Below are positions 44,492-53,231 of a stretch of 55,036 nucleotides of DNA, piece by piece (the stretch's first letter is position 1; the number at the start of each line of letters is the position of its first letter). A model generated the notes under the pieces. The model did not search any database, was not told where the DNA came from, and saw nothing but the letters and a program-made list of their open reading frames with translations. The DNA is from Cerina litoralis. GTDB taxonomy: Bacteria > Bacteroidota > Bacteroidia > Flavobacteriales > Flavobacteriaceae. A program made the translations under genes and the position numbers. The DNA lies in NCBI GenBank assembly GCA_022008415.1, contig JAIRBC010000029.1, positions 1 to 55,036 on the forward strand. The letters run 5' to 3'.

Positions 44492-45853
44492 ATGAGCAGT
44501 TTGATCAGAAAATATAATGTTCCAGGGCCAAGATATACAAGTTACCCTACCGTTCCTTATTGGAATATGGATTCTTTTTCGGGTAAAAAATGGGAAGACT
44601 CCCTGGTGCGTTGTTTCGATGAAAGCAACGCTACCGAAGGGATAAGCCTCTATATACACCTTCCGTTCTGTGAAAGTCTTTGTACGTTTTGCGGATGCCA
44701 CAAAAGGATTACCAAAAGGCACGACGTAGAGGTTCCCTATTTACATTCCGTGCTCAAAGAATGGAGCCTTTATTGCGATCTTTTTTCAAGTAGGCCGATA
44801 GTAAAAGAGCTACATCTCGGCGGGGGAACGCCCACTTTTTTTTCTTCGGAAAATCTGGAGGCATTGATCAATGGAATATTCCGTTTTGCGGATCGGGCCG
44901 TGGATCATGAATTTAGTTTTGAAGGCCACCCCAACAATACCACCGAGGAACACCTACGGTCTCTGTATAAACTTGGATTTAAAAGGGTCAGTTATGGGGT
45001 ACAGGATTACAACGAGGTGGTTCAGAAGGCCATCCATAGGATCCAGCCCTTCGAAAACGTTAAAAAAGTAACCGATGCAGCCCGTGAAATTGGTTACACT
45101 TCCGTTAGCCACGATCTTATTTTTGGGTTACCGCACCAAACTTTGGCACATGTAGAACAAACCATCTTAAAAACATTGGAGTTAATGCCGGACCGCTTGG
45201 CGTTTTACAGCTATGCCCACGTACCTTGGTTAAAGGGCAATGGACAGCGCGGTTACAAGGATTCCGACCTGCCAACGGCGAAGGAAAAGCGGGACCAGTA
45301 CGAAATGGGTAAGGCAATGCTGTCCCGTGCCGGTTATGTAGAAATTGGAATGGACCACTTCGCGCTTAAACGGGATAGCCTTCACAAATCTATGGTAACT
45401 GGTAAACTGCATCGTAATTTTATGGGTTATACCGCTTCCAAAACCCAATTGATGGTTGGCTTGGGGATGTCGGCCATAAGCGATAGTTGGTATGCTTTTG
45501 CCCAAAACGTAAAGAGCGTAGAGGAATACCAACACTTGGTCCAAAATAATATCATCCCCATTTTTCGCGGACATATTTTGACCGATGAGGACCAAATCGT
45601 TAGAAAACATATTCTGAACTTAATGTGCCATTTCAAAACTTCGTGGGACGCACCTAATTTATACTTTCCCGAATTGGTGTCCGCTATGGAAAAATTGGAG
45701 GAAATGGAATTGGATGGTTTGGTGAAAATTTCTCCCAATGAAATATGTGTCACGGAAAAGGGGAGGCCCTTTATCCGAAACATATGTATGGCCTTTGATG
45801 TACTGCTGCAACGCAAGGAGCCCGAAACAAGGTTGTTCTCGATGACCGTGTGA
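44492..45853 (+). CDS. hemN: Oxygen-independent coproporphyrinogen III dehydrogenase
   Basis: 453 residues, a radical-SAM enzyme that converts coproporphyrinogen III to protoporphyrinogen IX without oxygen, supplying heme when the oxygen-dependent enzyme cannot work. N-terminal VPGPRYTSYPTVPYW is characteristic of true HemN. The Fe-S loop is CESLCTFCGCH (Cys-x3-Cys-x2-Cys-x-Cys), then GGGTPTF, and later DHFALKRDSLHKSMVTGKLHRNFMGYT, another HemN hallmark. HemN is a classical FNR target; here its own FNR-like module is perfect, which supports reading these palindromes as low-oxygen sites. The heme demand fits the octaheme cytochrome next to it. Confidence 0.95.
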   Translation: MSSLIRKYNVPGPRYTSYPTVPYWNMDSFSGKKWEDSLVRCFDESNATEGISLYIHLPFCESLCTFCGCHKRITKRHDVEVPYLHSVLKEWSLYCDLFSSRPIVKELHLGGGTPTFFSSENLEALINGIFRFADRAVDHEFSFEGHPNNTTEEHLRSLYKLGFKRVSYGVQDYNEVVQKAIHRIQPFENVKKVTDAAREIGYTSVSHDLIFGLPHQTLAHVEQTILKTLELMPDRLAFYSYAHVPWLKGNGQRGYKDSDLPTAKEKRDQYEMGKAMLSRAGYVEIGMDHFALKRDSLHKSMVTGKLHRNFMGYTASKTQLMVGLGMSAISDSWYAFAQNVKSVEEYQHLVQNNIIPIFRGHILTDEDQIVRKHILNLMCHFKTSWDAPNLYFPELVSAMEKLEEMELDGLVKISPNEICVTEKGRPFIRNICMAFDVLLQRKEPETRLFSMTV

Positions 45854-45979
45854 TTTTCTACCTCAAGACCATACCTCGGTTAAGCTATGTAATCAAGATT
45901 AAGCTCAAAAAATGGTTTATAAACTTATGTGTGTAGGAGTTTATCCAATGTTTAATTATTTTTGCATGGAACACCGAAC

Positions 45980-46023
45980 ATGATTATGGTCATGCCATAA
46001 AAGGGCTCCCCATTCTATCTTTG
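45980..46023 (+). promoter_or_regulatory. 44-bp FNR-like promoter module (copper-receptor unit)
   Basis: Palindrome ATGATTATGGTCAT (45980-45993), exactly 22 nt, then the -7 box TATCTTTG (46016-46023). The first ATG is at 46028, close to the expected transcription start; the first long gene is at 46211. The rest of the 45854-46210 gap holds the short ORF and hairpins listed next. Confidence 0.82.
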
Positions 46024-46027
46024 ACCC

Positions 46028-46081
46028 ATGAAACGAGCATTAAAAAATTTTAAAAATTACTTCACAATAGGCGATGTTTAA
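46028..46081 (+). pseudogene. 17-codon ORF, probably cut off by a palindrome
   Basis: The product starts MKRALKNFKNYFTIGDV and then stops. The beginning resembles small flavobacterial membrane proteins that open with a basic helix and an xIGDV motif before a hydrophobic part (DUF6728-like, from memory). The stop codon uses the first base of the palindrome at 46081, as if an inserted repeat had replaced the rest. It is located right at the predicted start of transcription. It could also be a genuine leader peptide. Confidence 0.3.
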
Positions 46082-46139
46082 CCCCGAAACTTCGGGGTTA
46101 ATGTGTGCCCGCCCGTACCGAAGGGTACGTTCGGGCGGG
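46081..46139. repeat. Two adjacent REP-like hairpins
   Basis: First: ACCCCGAA / TTCGGGGT (46081-46098). Second: CCCGCCCG...CGGGCGGG with an inner TACC / GGTA stem (46108-46139). They are markedly GC-rich against the AT-rich spacer and lie in the leader of the copper-receptor transcript. Confidence 0.6.
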
Positions 46140-46210
46140 AGCGTAGCGGTTACATATGTTCTCAATTTTTTGATTAATTTATTATAAAATAATTACGTAA
46201 ATTTAAACGT

Positions 46211-46588
46211 GTGAAAGCCTATTTAATCCTTTTCGTTGCGTTTATCATGTTGGCCAAGCCTTTGCTGCCACTGGTAAACTACGCTATGAATTACGATTAC
46301 ATAGTGGAGCAGTTTTGCGAAAACAAGGATAGGCCCCAGATGCACTGCGACGGTAAATGTTATTTGGCCAAGCAATTGGCTAAGGAATCCGATCAAAACG
46401 ATAAGAATCCATTAGGTCAAAATACTTCCAAGATCGAGATCGGACAAATCGTTTTTTTTCAAACATTGACGCATTTTGATTTCGGATTTGCCGCCTATAG
46501 CGCCAAACCCAATAAGCTTGATCATGTACGGGTCTTGGTCCCCGTCCTTTTTACTTCCGATATTTCCCAGCCTCCTGAACTGGGCTAA
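46211..46588 (+). CDS. Small Cys/His-rich membrane-anchored protein upstream of a TonB receptor
   Basis: 125 residues, GTG start at 46211. An N-terminal hydrophobic segment (AYLILFVAFIMLAKPLLPLV) is followed by QFCENKDRPQMHCDGKCYLAKQLAKE, whose three Cys, one His and Met suggest metal binding. Such proteins are common in Bacteroidetes just upstream of TonB-dependent receptors; function unknown, with copper or another metal likely here. A -7-like TAAATTTA (46197-46204 region) precedes it. Confidence 0.55.
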   Translation: MKAYLILFVAFIMLAKPLLPLVNYAMNYDYIVEQFCENKDRPQMHCDGKCYLAKQLAKESDQNDKNPLGQNTSKIEIGQIVFFQTLTHFDFGFAAYSAKPNKLDHVRVLVPVLFTSDISQPPELG

Positions 46589-46679
46589 TTTCAAATTATA
46601 CGTACCGATTTCTTTAGCTTATAAGCCATTGGATTCGTGTGCCTGTACTCTTTTTTGGAATTATTTAAAATCAATAAGG

Positions 46680-48749
46680 ATGAAACTGAAAGAAAATGCT
46701 ACTTCGGCACCCTGTGCCTGGGGTTGGCCAGGATGTTCGTACCGTGTCTTTGCGGTTCTTTTCTGTTCGCTTGTTACCGAGGTAATTCAAGCTCAAGTAC
46801 AGAAAGTAATTTTAAACCAGGACACTATTCTGCCTATTAATTTGGAAGAGGTTATCCTAATTTCCTCCTTTAAAAAGGCCATGGACAGCACCTATGTTTA
46901 TAATCCAATGGCTACGCTGGACAACTATTTGGAGTCCTCCACTAAGATGGAAATGTTAAAGCGAGGGGCGTATGCGTGGGAACCCGTTTTAAACGACATG
47001 TCTTCCGAAAGATTGTCTATCACTATAGATGGCATGCATATTTTTGGGGCGTGTACGGACAAAATGGATCCGGTAACCGCTTATGTGGATGTTTCCAATC
47101 TGTCGGAGGCCCGAATTTCTAGCGGGCAACAAGGTTCCGAACAAGGGAGCACCATTGGCGGAGCTATAGACTTAAAATTGGAAAAGAGCAACTTTAAGCC
47201 TACGGGATGGATCGGGGAAGTAAGAACCGGTGGAGAGTTCAACAATGCTGCAAGGATGCTCGGTGGAAAGGTCGATTACTCCGCTGAACACTTTTATGTG
47301 GATACCGATGTCATCTATAGAAGGGCGGATGATTATAACGCGGGTGGGGGAGAAGAGGTGCCGTTTTCACAGTACGAGAAATATAACCTTTCTGCCAATG
47401 TGGGCTTTATGGTAAGTGATGGTAAAAAGTTGTCGACCTCCTTTATCTATGATGAGGCCAGGGACGTGGGTTATCCTGCATTGACGATGGATGTTTCTTT
47501 GGCCAGGGCGTTTATTGGATCGGTCACTTGGCTGCAGGATCGTTTTGTTGGCAATTTCATGAATTGGGAGACCAAATTGTACGCCAATACCATTGAGCAC
47601 GTTATGGATGACACCAAACGCCCCGATGTGCCCATGCATATGGACATGCCCGGATGGAGCGATACTTATGGTTATTATTCCCAGACTGGGTTAAAGGTCG
47701 AGAACCACAAATTTTTGGTGAAGTGGGACGGCTTTTACAACAAGTCCCTGGCGGAAATGACCATGTATCCCAAGGACTTTGATGAAAAGACGATGTTTAT
47801 GCTGACCTGGCCCGATGTGCGCACATTAAATACTGGATTCTACGCGGAGGATAAAATTGGTATCCAAGAAAGTTCCCTAAAACTGTTAGCCAGATTGGGA
47901 ATCCAGAACAATACCGTGGCGAGTGATTTTGGACTTAACAGCCTGCGTATTTTTTATCCCGATATGGTAAAAAGTCAAGGCCACTTTCTTAAAAGCTTTT
48001 CTGCCCAATACCAAACCAAAATCGGTTTTTTGGATTTTAACGGTGGACTTGCCTATGGCGACCGTGCGCCATCGGTAACGGAAGGTTATGGGTTTTATCT
48101 CTTCAACAGTTTTGACAACTACGATTATATTGGCAACCCCAATCTAAAAAATGAAAAATCTATTGAAGGCAACCTAAGATTTTCTTCAGATTGGGAAAAG
48201 CTAAAACTGGGCCTTGAGGGACATTATTTCCACATAAAGGATTATATCCTCGGAGAGATAGATACTTCCTTAAGCGCGATGACCTTAGGGGCAGAGGGGG
48301 TCAAGATTTATGGTAATTTGGACTATGCAACGCTGTACAATGCCACATTGGATGCCGAGTATGCTTATTCGACACGGTTGAAACTGTCGGGCAATATCTC
48401 CTACCATCGGGGTATTGATCAGGATGGAGGTAATCTGCCTTTTATCAGTCCGTTGGCCTATAGGGTATACTTGCAGTACGACCTTGGTTTTTTTACGGGC
48501 TCTTTTGCAATGAAGGGAGCCGGCCGTCAAGTTAATTTCAATCCCGGTTTTGGTGAAGACGAAACAGATGCTTACACCGTCTTTTCCTTAAATCTTGGCA
48601 AAAGATTTATTCTATACGACAATATGATTGATGTGGCTTTTGGTGTCGATAATGTTTTTGACACCTACTATTCCACCTATTCCGACTGGAAAGACATTCC
48701 CCGTATGGGACGCAACTTTTTTATGAGCGTTTCTTATGCCATAAAATAG
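46680..48749 (+). CDS. NosA/OprC-like TonB-dependent copper receptor
   Basis: 689 residues from the ATG at 46680; the frame is open further upstream but overlaps the preceding gene. A signal peptide ends VIQAQ. The plug domain (about 55-160) contains IDGMHIFGACTDKMDPVTAYVD: Cys125-x3-Met129 matches the CxxxM copper-binding motif of OprC, with the same DP.TAY context. A second Met/His cluster, Met319-His320-Met321-x-Met323, lies where OprC has its HxM. The barrel ends RMGRNFFMSVSYAIK. NosA/OprC imports copper across the outer membrane and is needed for NosZ maturation in pseudomonads; the nos genes follow about 1.2 kb downstream, which strongly supports this role. Confidence 0.8.
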   Translation: MKLKENATSAPCAWGWPGCSYRVFAVLFCSLVTEVIQAQVQKVILNQDTILPINLEEVILISSFKKAMDSTYVYNPMATLDNYLESSTKMEMLKRGAYAWEPVLNDMSSERLSITIDGMHIFGACTDKMDPVTAYVDVSNLSEARISSGQQGSEQGSTIGGAIDLKLEKSNFKPTGWIGEVRTGGEFNNAARMLGGKVDYSAEHFYVDTDVIYRRADDYNAGGGEEVPFSQYEKYNLSANVGFMVSDGKKLSTSFIYDEARDVGYPALTMDVSLARAFIGSVTWLQDRFVGNFMNWETKLYANTIEHVMDDTKRPDVPMHMDMPGWSDTYGYYSQTGLKVENHKFLVKWDGFYNKSLAEMTMYPKDFDEKTMFMLTWPDVRTLNTGFYAEDKIGIQESSLKLLARLGIQNNTVASDFGLNSLRIFYPDMVKSQGHFLKSFSAQYQTKIGFLDFNGGLAYGDRAPSVTEGYGFYLFNSFDNYDYIGNPNLKNEKSIEGNLRFSSDWEKLKLGLEGHYFHIKDYILGEIDTSLSAMTLGAEGVKIYGNLDYATLYNATLDAEYAYSTRLKLSGNISYHRGIDQDGGNLPFISPLAYRVYLQYDLGFFTGSFAMKGAGRQVNFNPGFGEDETDAYTVFSLNLGKRFILYDNMIDVAFGVDNVFDTYYSTYSDWKDIPRMGRNFFMSVSYAIK

Positions 48750-48919
48750 CTGGATTACTTGTGAGTGTGTTATGCTTAGCGCCCGACAGAATGTATCTTT
48801 TGGGCTGGCAGGCGAGGCACAATCGAAGGACAATATTAAATCGAATAATTAAAGAGAATTAGAAACAATAAAAAAATAGACTCCCCTCTTCAAGGGAATG
48901 GAAATTAAAATATCAAATC

Positions 48920-49774
48920 TTGAGAACAACAATATTACTTATAGCAGCCTTTATTTTTTCGCTTGGTTTTACTTCGTGTTCAAAAAACGATGATGAAGAC
49001 CAAAATGTTGTGGAAAATCCATTGGCCGATTATAATCTGCTAACGTCATTTAAGTCTAACGGACACGACATCCAGATATATTCGGACCAAGAGCAATTTA
49101 CCGTTGGGTACAATGAACTTTTTATCCGAATTAAGGACGATGATACGGATGCCTTTATTAAGAACGCCGATATTTCATGGAAACCTCTAATGCACATGAC
49201 GGGAATGATGCACGGCTGTCCCGCATCAGCCATTGAAACCACTGAAGATACCTCGGTGTATAGTGGTTATTTGGTGTTCCAGATGCCTGGAAACGCCGAT
49301 GAATATTGGGATCTTACCTTAGATTATAAGATCGATGGTCTGGATTATAGTACTTCGGCACGCATCGATGTAAATTCGCCAGCCGATGGTAAAAGACGGG
49401 TCAACAGTTTTATGGGTAGCGATGACGTCCGCTATGTTCTCGCTATGCTGCCTATGGAGCCCAAGGAGGGAGTTAACAATTTTGCCTCCGTACTATATAA
49501 AATGGAGGATATGATAACCTTTACTAATGTTGCAGGTTATAAAGTAACCCTAGACCCAAGAATGCCCGGGATGGGAAATCATAGTTCGCCCAATAACGAA
49601 GTTTTAACCTATGATACCACTACCAAAACGTATCAGGGAAAATTGAACTTTACAATGACTGGATATTGGAAAATCAATTTAGAACTCATAGATGAAAATG
49701 GTGAAACCTTGAAGGGGAATGGTGTTGCCGAAGAAAACGAAAGCAGCAGTTTGTTTTTTGAAATAGAGTTTTAG
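48920..49774 (+). CDS. FixH/YtkA-like copper-associated lipoprotein
   Basis: 284 residues from a TTG at 48920; no in-frame ATG precedes the signal peptide, whose lipobox is GFTSC. Two YtkA/FixH-like beta-sandwich repeats: the first with KPLMHMTGMMHGCPAS (about 95), the second with DPRMPGMGNHSSPNN (about 218). The paired Met/His clusters are typical of Cu(I)-binding envelope proteins. It lies between the copper receptor and the nos operon and probably receives or buffers copper for NosZ or a cytochrome oxidase. Confidence 0.7.
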   Translation: MRTTILLIAAFIFSLGFTSCSKNDDEDQNVVENPLADYNLLTSFKSNGHDIQIYSDQEQFTVGYNELFIRIKDDDTDAFIKNADISWKPLMHMTGMMHGCPASAIETTEDTSVYSGYLVFQMPGNADEYWDLTLDYKIDGLDYSTSARIDVNSPADGKRRVNSFMGSDDVRYVLAMLPMEPKEGVNNFASVLYKMEDMITFTNVAGYKVTLDPRMPGMGNHSSPNNEVLTYDTTTKTYQGKLNFTMTGYWKINLELIDENGETLKGNGVAEENESSSLFFEIEF

Positions 49775-49930
49775 CACAGCAACTTTCCTTAATTCTTAAA
49801 ATTCCCCCCTCCTTGATCTAAGCAGGCGAATAAATTCGCCAAGCTCGGCTCATTCCGACTTATCCCGAACCACAAAATTAGAACTAGACAATACCGAAGA
49901 ACATAAATAGAGCAAATTTTTGTACGGTAT

Positions 49931-49974
49931 ATGATTAATATCATGTTATGGGTTCTCCCTAGCCTATATTTTTG
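49931..49974 (+). promoter_or_regulatory. 44-bp FNR-like promoter module (nos operon)
   Basis: Palindrome ATGATTAATATCAT (49931-49944), exactly 22 nt, then the -7 box TATTTTTG (49967-49974). The first nos-cluster gene starts at 50035. Confidence 0.85.
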
Positions 49975-50034
49975 TCTCATTAATTAAAGAGTACAAATTT
50001 TAAATGGATTGTTAATCAATTAAAACAATTAAAA

Positions 50035-50538
50035 ATGAAAACCGGAATTAAAAGTGTTGCAATACTATTCTCCCTACTACTTATGGCCTGCGGAGGAAAG
50101 GAAAAGAAAAAGGAAGGCTTTAGCGTAGAACGCGCAAAAACGACCACGGAAAAGCCAGCGGAAGCACCGGCCGATGCGGGTACTCCTGCTTCCGAAAGAG
50201 TGGATCTTACCAATAAGGGAGTCGGACCTATCCAGTCCGTAACCCTCTCCCCGGAAATAGACCAAGCGTTGGCTGCCAAAGGAAAGGAGACTTATGATCA
50301 AATGTGCATGGCGTGCCATAAGCCCGACAAGAAATTTATCGGTCCCGCTCCCAAAGGAATTCTTGAAAGACGTACCCCGGAATGGGTAATGAACATGATC
50401 TTGAACCCCGAGGTAATGATCAAGGAGGATCCTTTGGCCAAGGACCTGTTGATGGAATTCAACGGGGCGCCAATGGCAAACCAGCACCTGACCGAAGAGC
50501 AGGCAAGGGCGGTACTCGAGTATTTTAGGACCTTGTAG
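50035..50538 (+). CDS. Monoheme cytochrome c lipoprotein of the nos cluster
   Basis: 167 residues with lipobox LLMAC (Cys16), a linker rich in Lys, Glu, Pro and Ala (about 20-70), then a class I cytochrome c domain: heme motif CMACH (about 96), FIGPAPKGILERRTPEWVMNMILNPEVM and a probable axial Met in NGAPMANQ. It likely delivers electrons to NosZ at the outer face of the membrane. First gene of the nos operon, 26 nt before the fasciclin gene. Confidence 0.85.
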   Translation: MKTGIKSVAILFSLLLMACGGKEKKKEGFSVERAKTTTEKPAEAPADAGTPASERVDLTNKGVGPIQSVTLSPEIDQALAAKGKETYDQMCMACHKPDKKFIGPAPKGILERRTPEWVMNMILNPEVMIKEDPLAKDLLMEFNGAPMANQHLTEEQARAVLEYFRTL

Positions 50539-50563
50539 AAGAATTAATCTAAACCTTATAGAT

Positions 50564-51151
50564 ATGATGAAAGTAATCACTGGTTCCAGTGCATTGCCTG
50601 GTATTATTTTGCTGTTACTTTTAGCAATTAGCTGTAAAAATGAAGCCAAAATAGAAAGTTCGACTTCGGTTTCATCTACACACGCTACTTCCGAAACACA
50701 AAAGACCGGTCAAGCCTTTATAAAAGATGACGAATCGTCCCCCAATGTGCTGCAAATTGCTATGGGATCACCCGATCATACCACTTTAGTGACAGCGGTA
50801 CAGGCTGCTAATTTGGAGAATTCCTTGGTAAATGCAGGCCCTTTAATGGTGTTTGCACCCACAAATGAGGCCTTCGATACCCTTCCCGCGGGAACCGTGG
50901 AAGATTTGTTGAAGCCCGAAAACAAAGCGGCTTTGGCCAATATTTTAAAATACCATGTTACCCCTGGAAATTACAGTAAAGAATTTTTAAAGAAATTTAA
51001 AAAACTGGGGCAAGCCAACAGTCAAGACGCAATGATCGAGGTGAAGGGCGATGACGTTTACGTGGGCGGTGCCTTGATCATTGCAAGTATCCCCGCGGGC
51101 AACGGAATTGTACACGTAATCGACAAAGTAATGCTGCCCCCATCAGAATAA
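50564..51151 (+). CDS. Fasciclin-domain lipoprotein
   Basis: 195 residues; lipobox LAISC. A single FAS1 domain (about 60-190) with the two hallmark blocks DHTTLVTAVQAANLENSLVNAGPLMVFAPTNEAFD and GALIIASIPAGNGIVHVIDKVMLPP. FAS1 domains bind proteins or ligands extracellularly. The gene lies between the nos cytochrome and nosZ; its role in N2O reduction is unknown and may be structural. Confidence 0.85.
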   Translation: MMKVITGSSALPGIILLLLLAISCKNEAKIESSTSVSSTHATSETQKTGQAFIKDDESSPNVLQIAMGSPDHTTLVTAVQAANLENSLVNAGPLMVFAPTNEAFDTLPAGTVEDLLKPENKAALANILKYHVTPGNYSKEFLKKFKKLGQANSQDAMIEVKGDDVYVGGALIIASIPAGNGIVHVIDKVMLPPSE

Positions 51152-51188
51152 TTGCAACTAAATTTTATATAAATTAAATCTTGAAATA

Positions 51189-53144
51189 ATGAAAAGAACA
51201 ACTTATTTATCCTTAACGCTTTTGGCTCTTGCCTCGGTATTTACCAGTTGCACGAACCAGGGAAAAAAGTCGAATGGCGCATTGACGTCCAACGCTGCGG
51301 AGCGGGTTTATGTCCCGCCTGGGCAGTACGATGAATTTTATGGTTTTCTTTCCGGGGGTTTCAGCGGACAGTTGGGAGTCTACGGTATTCCTTCCGGGAG
51401 GCTCTTAAAGGTGGTTCCAGTGTTTTCACAGGACCCCGAAAAGGCATACGGTTACAACGAAGAGACCAAACCCATGTTGAACACTACCCACGGTTTTATA
51501 CCTTGGGACGATACCCACCACCCCGATGTATCCCAGACCAATGGGGTACTGGACGGACGCTGGATCTTTATGAACGCGAACAATACTCCCAGGGTGGCAC
51601 GGATAGACCTCACGAGCTTTGAAACCGCAGAAATAATGGAAATTCCCAACAGTGCTGGAAACCACAATTCCGCTTTTGTTACGGAGAACACAGAATATGT
51701 GGTGGCCGGCACTCGTTTTTCGGTGCCTATTCCCCAAAGGGATATGCCCATCAAGGATTATAAAGGCAACTTTAAGGCGAGCCTTTCGTTCCTCAGCGTG
51801 GATCAGGACAATGGTCACATGGATCTTTCCTTTCAAATAAGACTGCCCGGGTTCAATTATGACCTAGCGCACCCGGGAAGGGACAAATCCCATGGCTGGA
51901 TTTTTATCACGACCTATAATACCGAAGAAGCCTACACCCTTCAGGAGGTCAATTCTTCACAGAACGATAAGGACTTTATAGCTGCCGTAAACTGGAAAAA
52001 GGCAGAGGAGTATATCAAAGCAGGCAAGTTCACGACCGAAGCTACGGAATATGCCCATAATATTTACAATGAAGAAACTCATACTGCCACTTCTACTATA
52101 AAGAAAGAGGTACGAGTATTGGAAGCCTCCGAGCTACCTGGCTTAGTGTACTTTCTGCCCACCCCTAAATCTCCCCACGGTTGTGACGTAGATCCCACTG
52201 GTGAATATATTGTAGGAAACGGAAAACTTTCCGCTGATTTAACCGTGCATTCCTTTACCAAAATGTTGGATGCTATCGAGAACAAAAAGTTTGATGGCGA
52301 GGCCTATGGCATTCCGATCTTAAATTTCGAGGATGTTCTTGGCGGAACGGTAAAACAACCCGGTCTTGGACCATTGCACACCGAATTTGACGATAAGGGC
52401 AACGCCTATACTACGTTCTTTATCTCATCCGAGGTGGTAAAGTGGAAAGTGGGCACCTGGGAGATAATAGACAGAAAACCCACCTACTATTCCCCCGGCC
52501 ACCTGAGTATTCCAGGAGGAAACTCTCAGAAACCATGGGGGAAATACCTGTTGGCAATGAACAAGATTACCAAGGACCGCTACCTACCAACTGGACCCGA
52601 ACTGACACAGTCTGCCCAGTTGTACGATATTACAGGTGATAAAATGGTACTCCTATCAGATTTTCCAACGATTGGGGAGCCCCATTACGCCTCCATGGTC
52701 CCTGCAGAGCTTATACAGCCCAAATCAAGAAAGATCTATAATCTTGAGGAGAACGAGCACGCCCATGCGACTACAAAGGATTCGGATGTAAGGATAGAGC
52801 GAAACGGAAAAGAAGTGCACGTGTATATGACCATGATCCGCAGTCACTTGAACCCGGATAACATTGAAGGAATTAAAGTGGGCGATAAGGTGTACTTCCA
52901 TTTAACCAATTTGGAGCAAGATTTTGACGTGCCCCATGGCTTTGCAGTGATGGGTGCCGAGAATGCCGAGCTGTTGGTTATGCCGGGACAGACCGAGACC
53001 TTGGTCTGGTACCCTAAGAAAGTAGGGGTATGGCCGTTTTACTGTTCGGACTTCTGTTCTGCGTTGCACCAGGAAATGTCCGGATATATCAGGGTATCCC
53101 CTGAAGATTCCAACATAGAACTTTCCTGGGGTCTAGGGGATTAA
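51189..53144 (+). CDS. nosZ: Nitrous oxide reductase, clade II
   Basis: 651 residues. It reduces N2O to N2 using CuA and CuZ centres. The N-terminus is a Sec-type lipoprotein signal (lipobox VFTSC) rather than a Tat signal, as is usual for clade II enzymes. Seven-bladed propeller with CuZ-region motifs DDTHHPD (the DxHHP form of clade II), NSAGNHNSAF and GEPHY. The C-terminal cupredoxin CuA motif is WPFYCSDFCSALHQEMSG (Cys-x3-Cys-x3-His-x2-Met). All expected ligands appear intact, so the enzyme should be functional. It is 37 nt downstream of the fasciclin gene in the operon driven by the module at 49931. Confidence 0.97.
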   Translation: MKRTTYLSLTLLALASVFTSCTNQGKKSNGALTSNAAERVYVPPGQYDEFYGFLSGGFSGQLGVYGIPSGRLLKVVPVFSQDPEKAYGYNEETKPMLNTTHGFIPWDDTHHPDVSQTNGVLDGRWIFMNANNTPRVARIDLTSFETAEIMEIPNSAGNHNSAFVTENTEYVVAGTRFSVPIPQRDMPIKDYKGNFKASLSFLSVDQDNGHMDLSFQIRLPGFNYDLAHPGRDKSHGWIFITTYNTEEAYTLQEVNSSQNDKDFIAAVNWKKAEEYIKAGKFTTEATEYAHNIYNEETHTATSTIKKEVRVLEASELPGLVYFLPTPKSPHGCDVDPTGEYIVGNGKLSADLTVHSFTKMLDAIENKKFDGEAYGIPILNFEDVLGGTVKQPGLGPLHTEFDDKGNAYTTFFISSEVVKWKVGTWEIIDRKPTYYSPGHLSIPGGNSQKPWGKYLLAMNKITKDRYLPTGPELTQSAQLYDITGDKMVLLSDFPTIGEPHYASMVPAELIQPKSRKIYNLEENEHAHATTKDSDVRIERNGKEVHVYMTMIRSHLNPDNIEGIKVGDKVYFHLTNLEQDFDVPHGFAVMGAENAELLVMPGQTETLVWYPKKVGVWPFYCSDFCSALHQEMSGYIRVSPEDSNIELSWGLGD

Positions 53145-53177
53145 GTTGACTTGGATTAATTTCTGCTAACCTTATAT

Positions 53178-53210
53178 GCGGGCCGGTCTTCCGACACCGG
53201 CCCGCTTTTT
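53178..53210 (+). terminator. Terminator or attenuator after nosZ
   Basis: A perfect 10-bp GC-rich stem GCGGGCCGGT / ACCGGCCCGC with an 8-nt loop, followed by TTTTT. It lies 33 nt after the nosZ stop and 22 nt before the next nos-cluster gene. It probably reduces expression of the accessory genes relative to nosZ or marks a partial transcript end. Confidence 0.8.
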
Positions 53211-53231
53211 AATTGATTGAGAATTTGTCTT

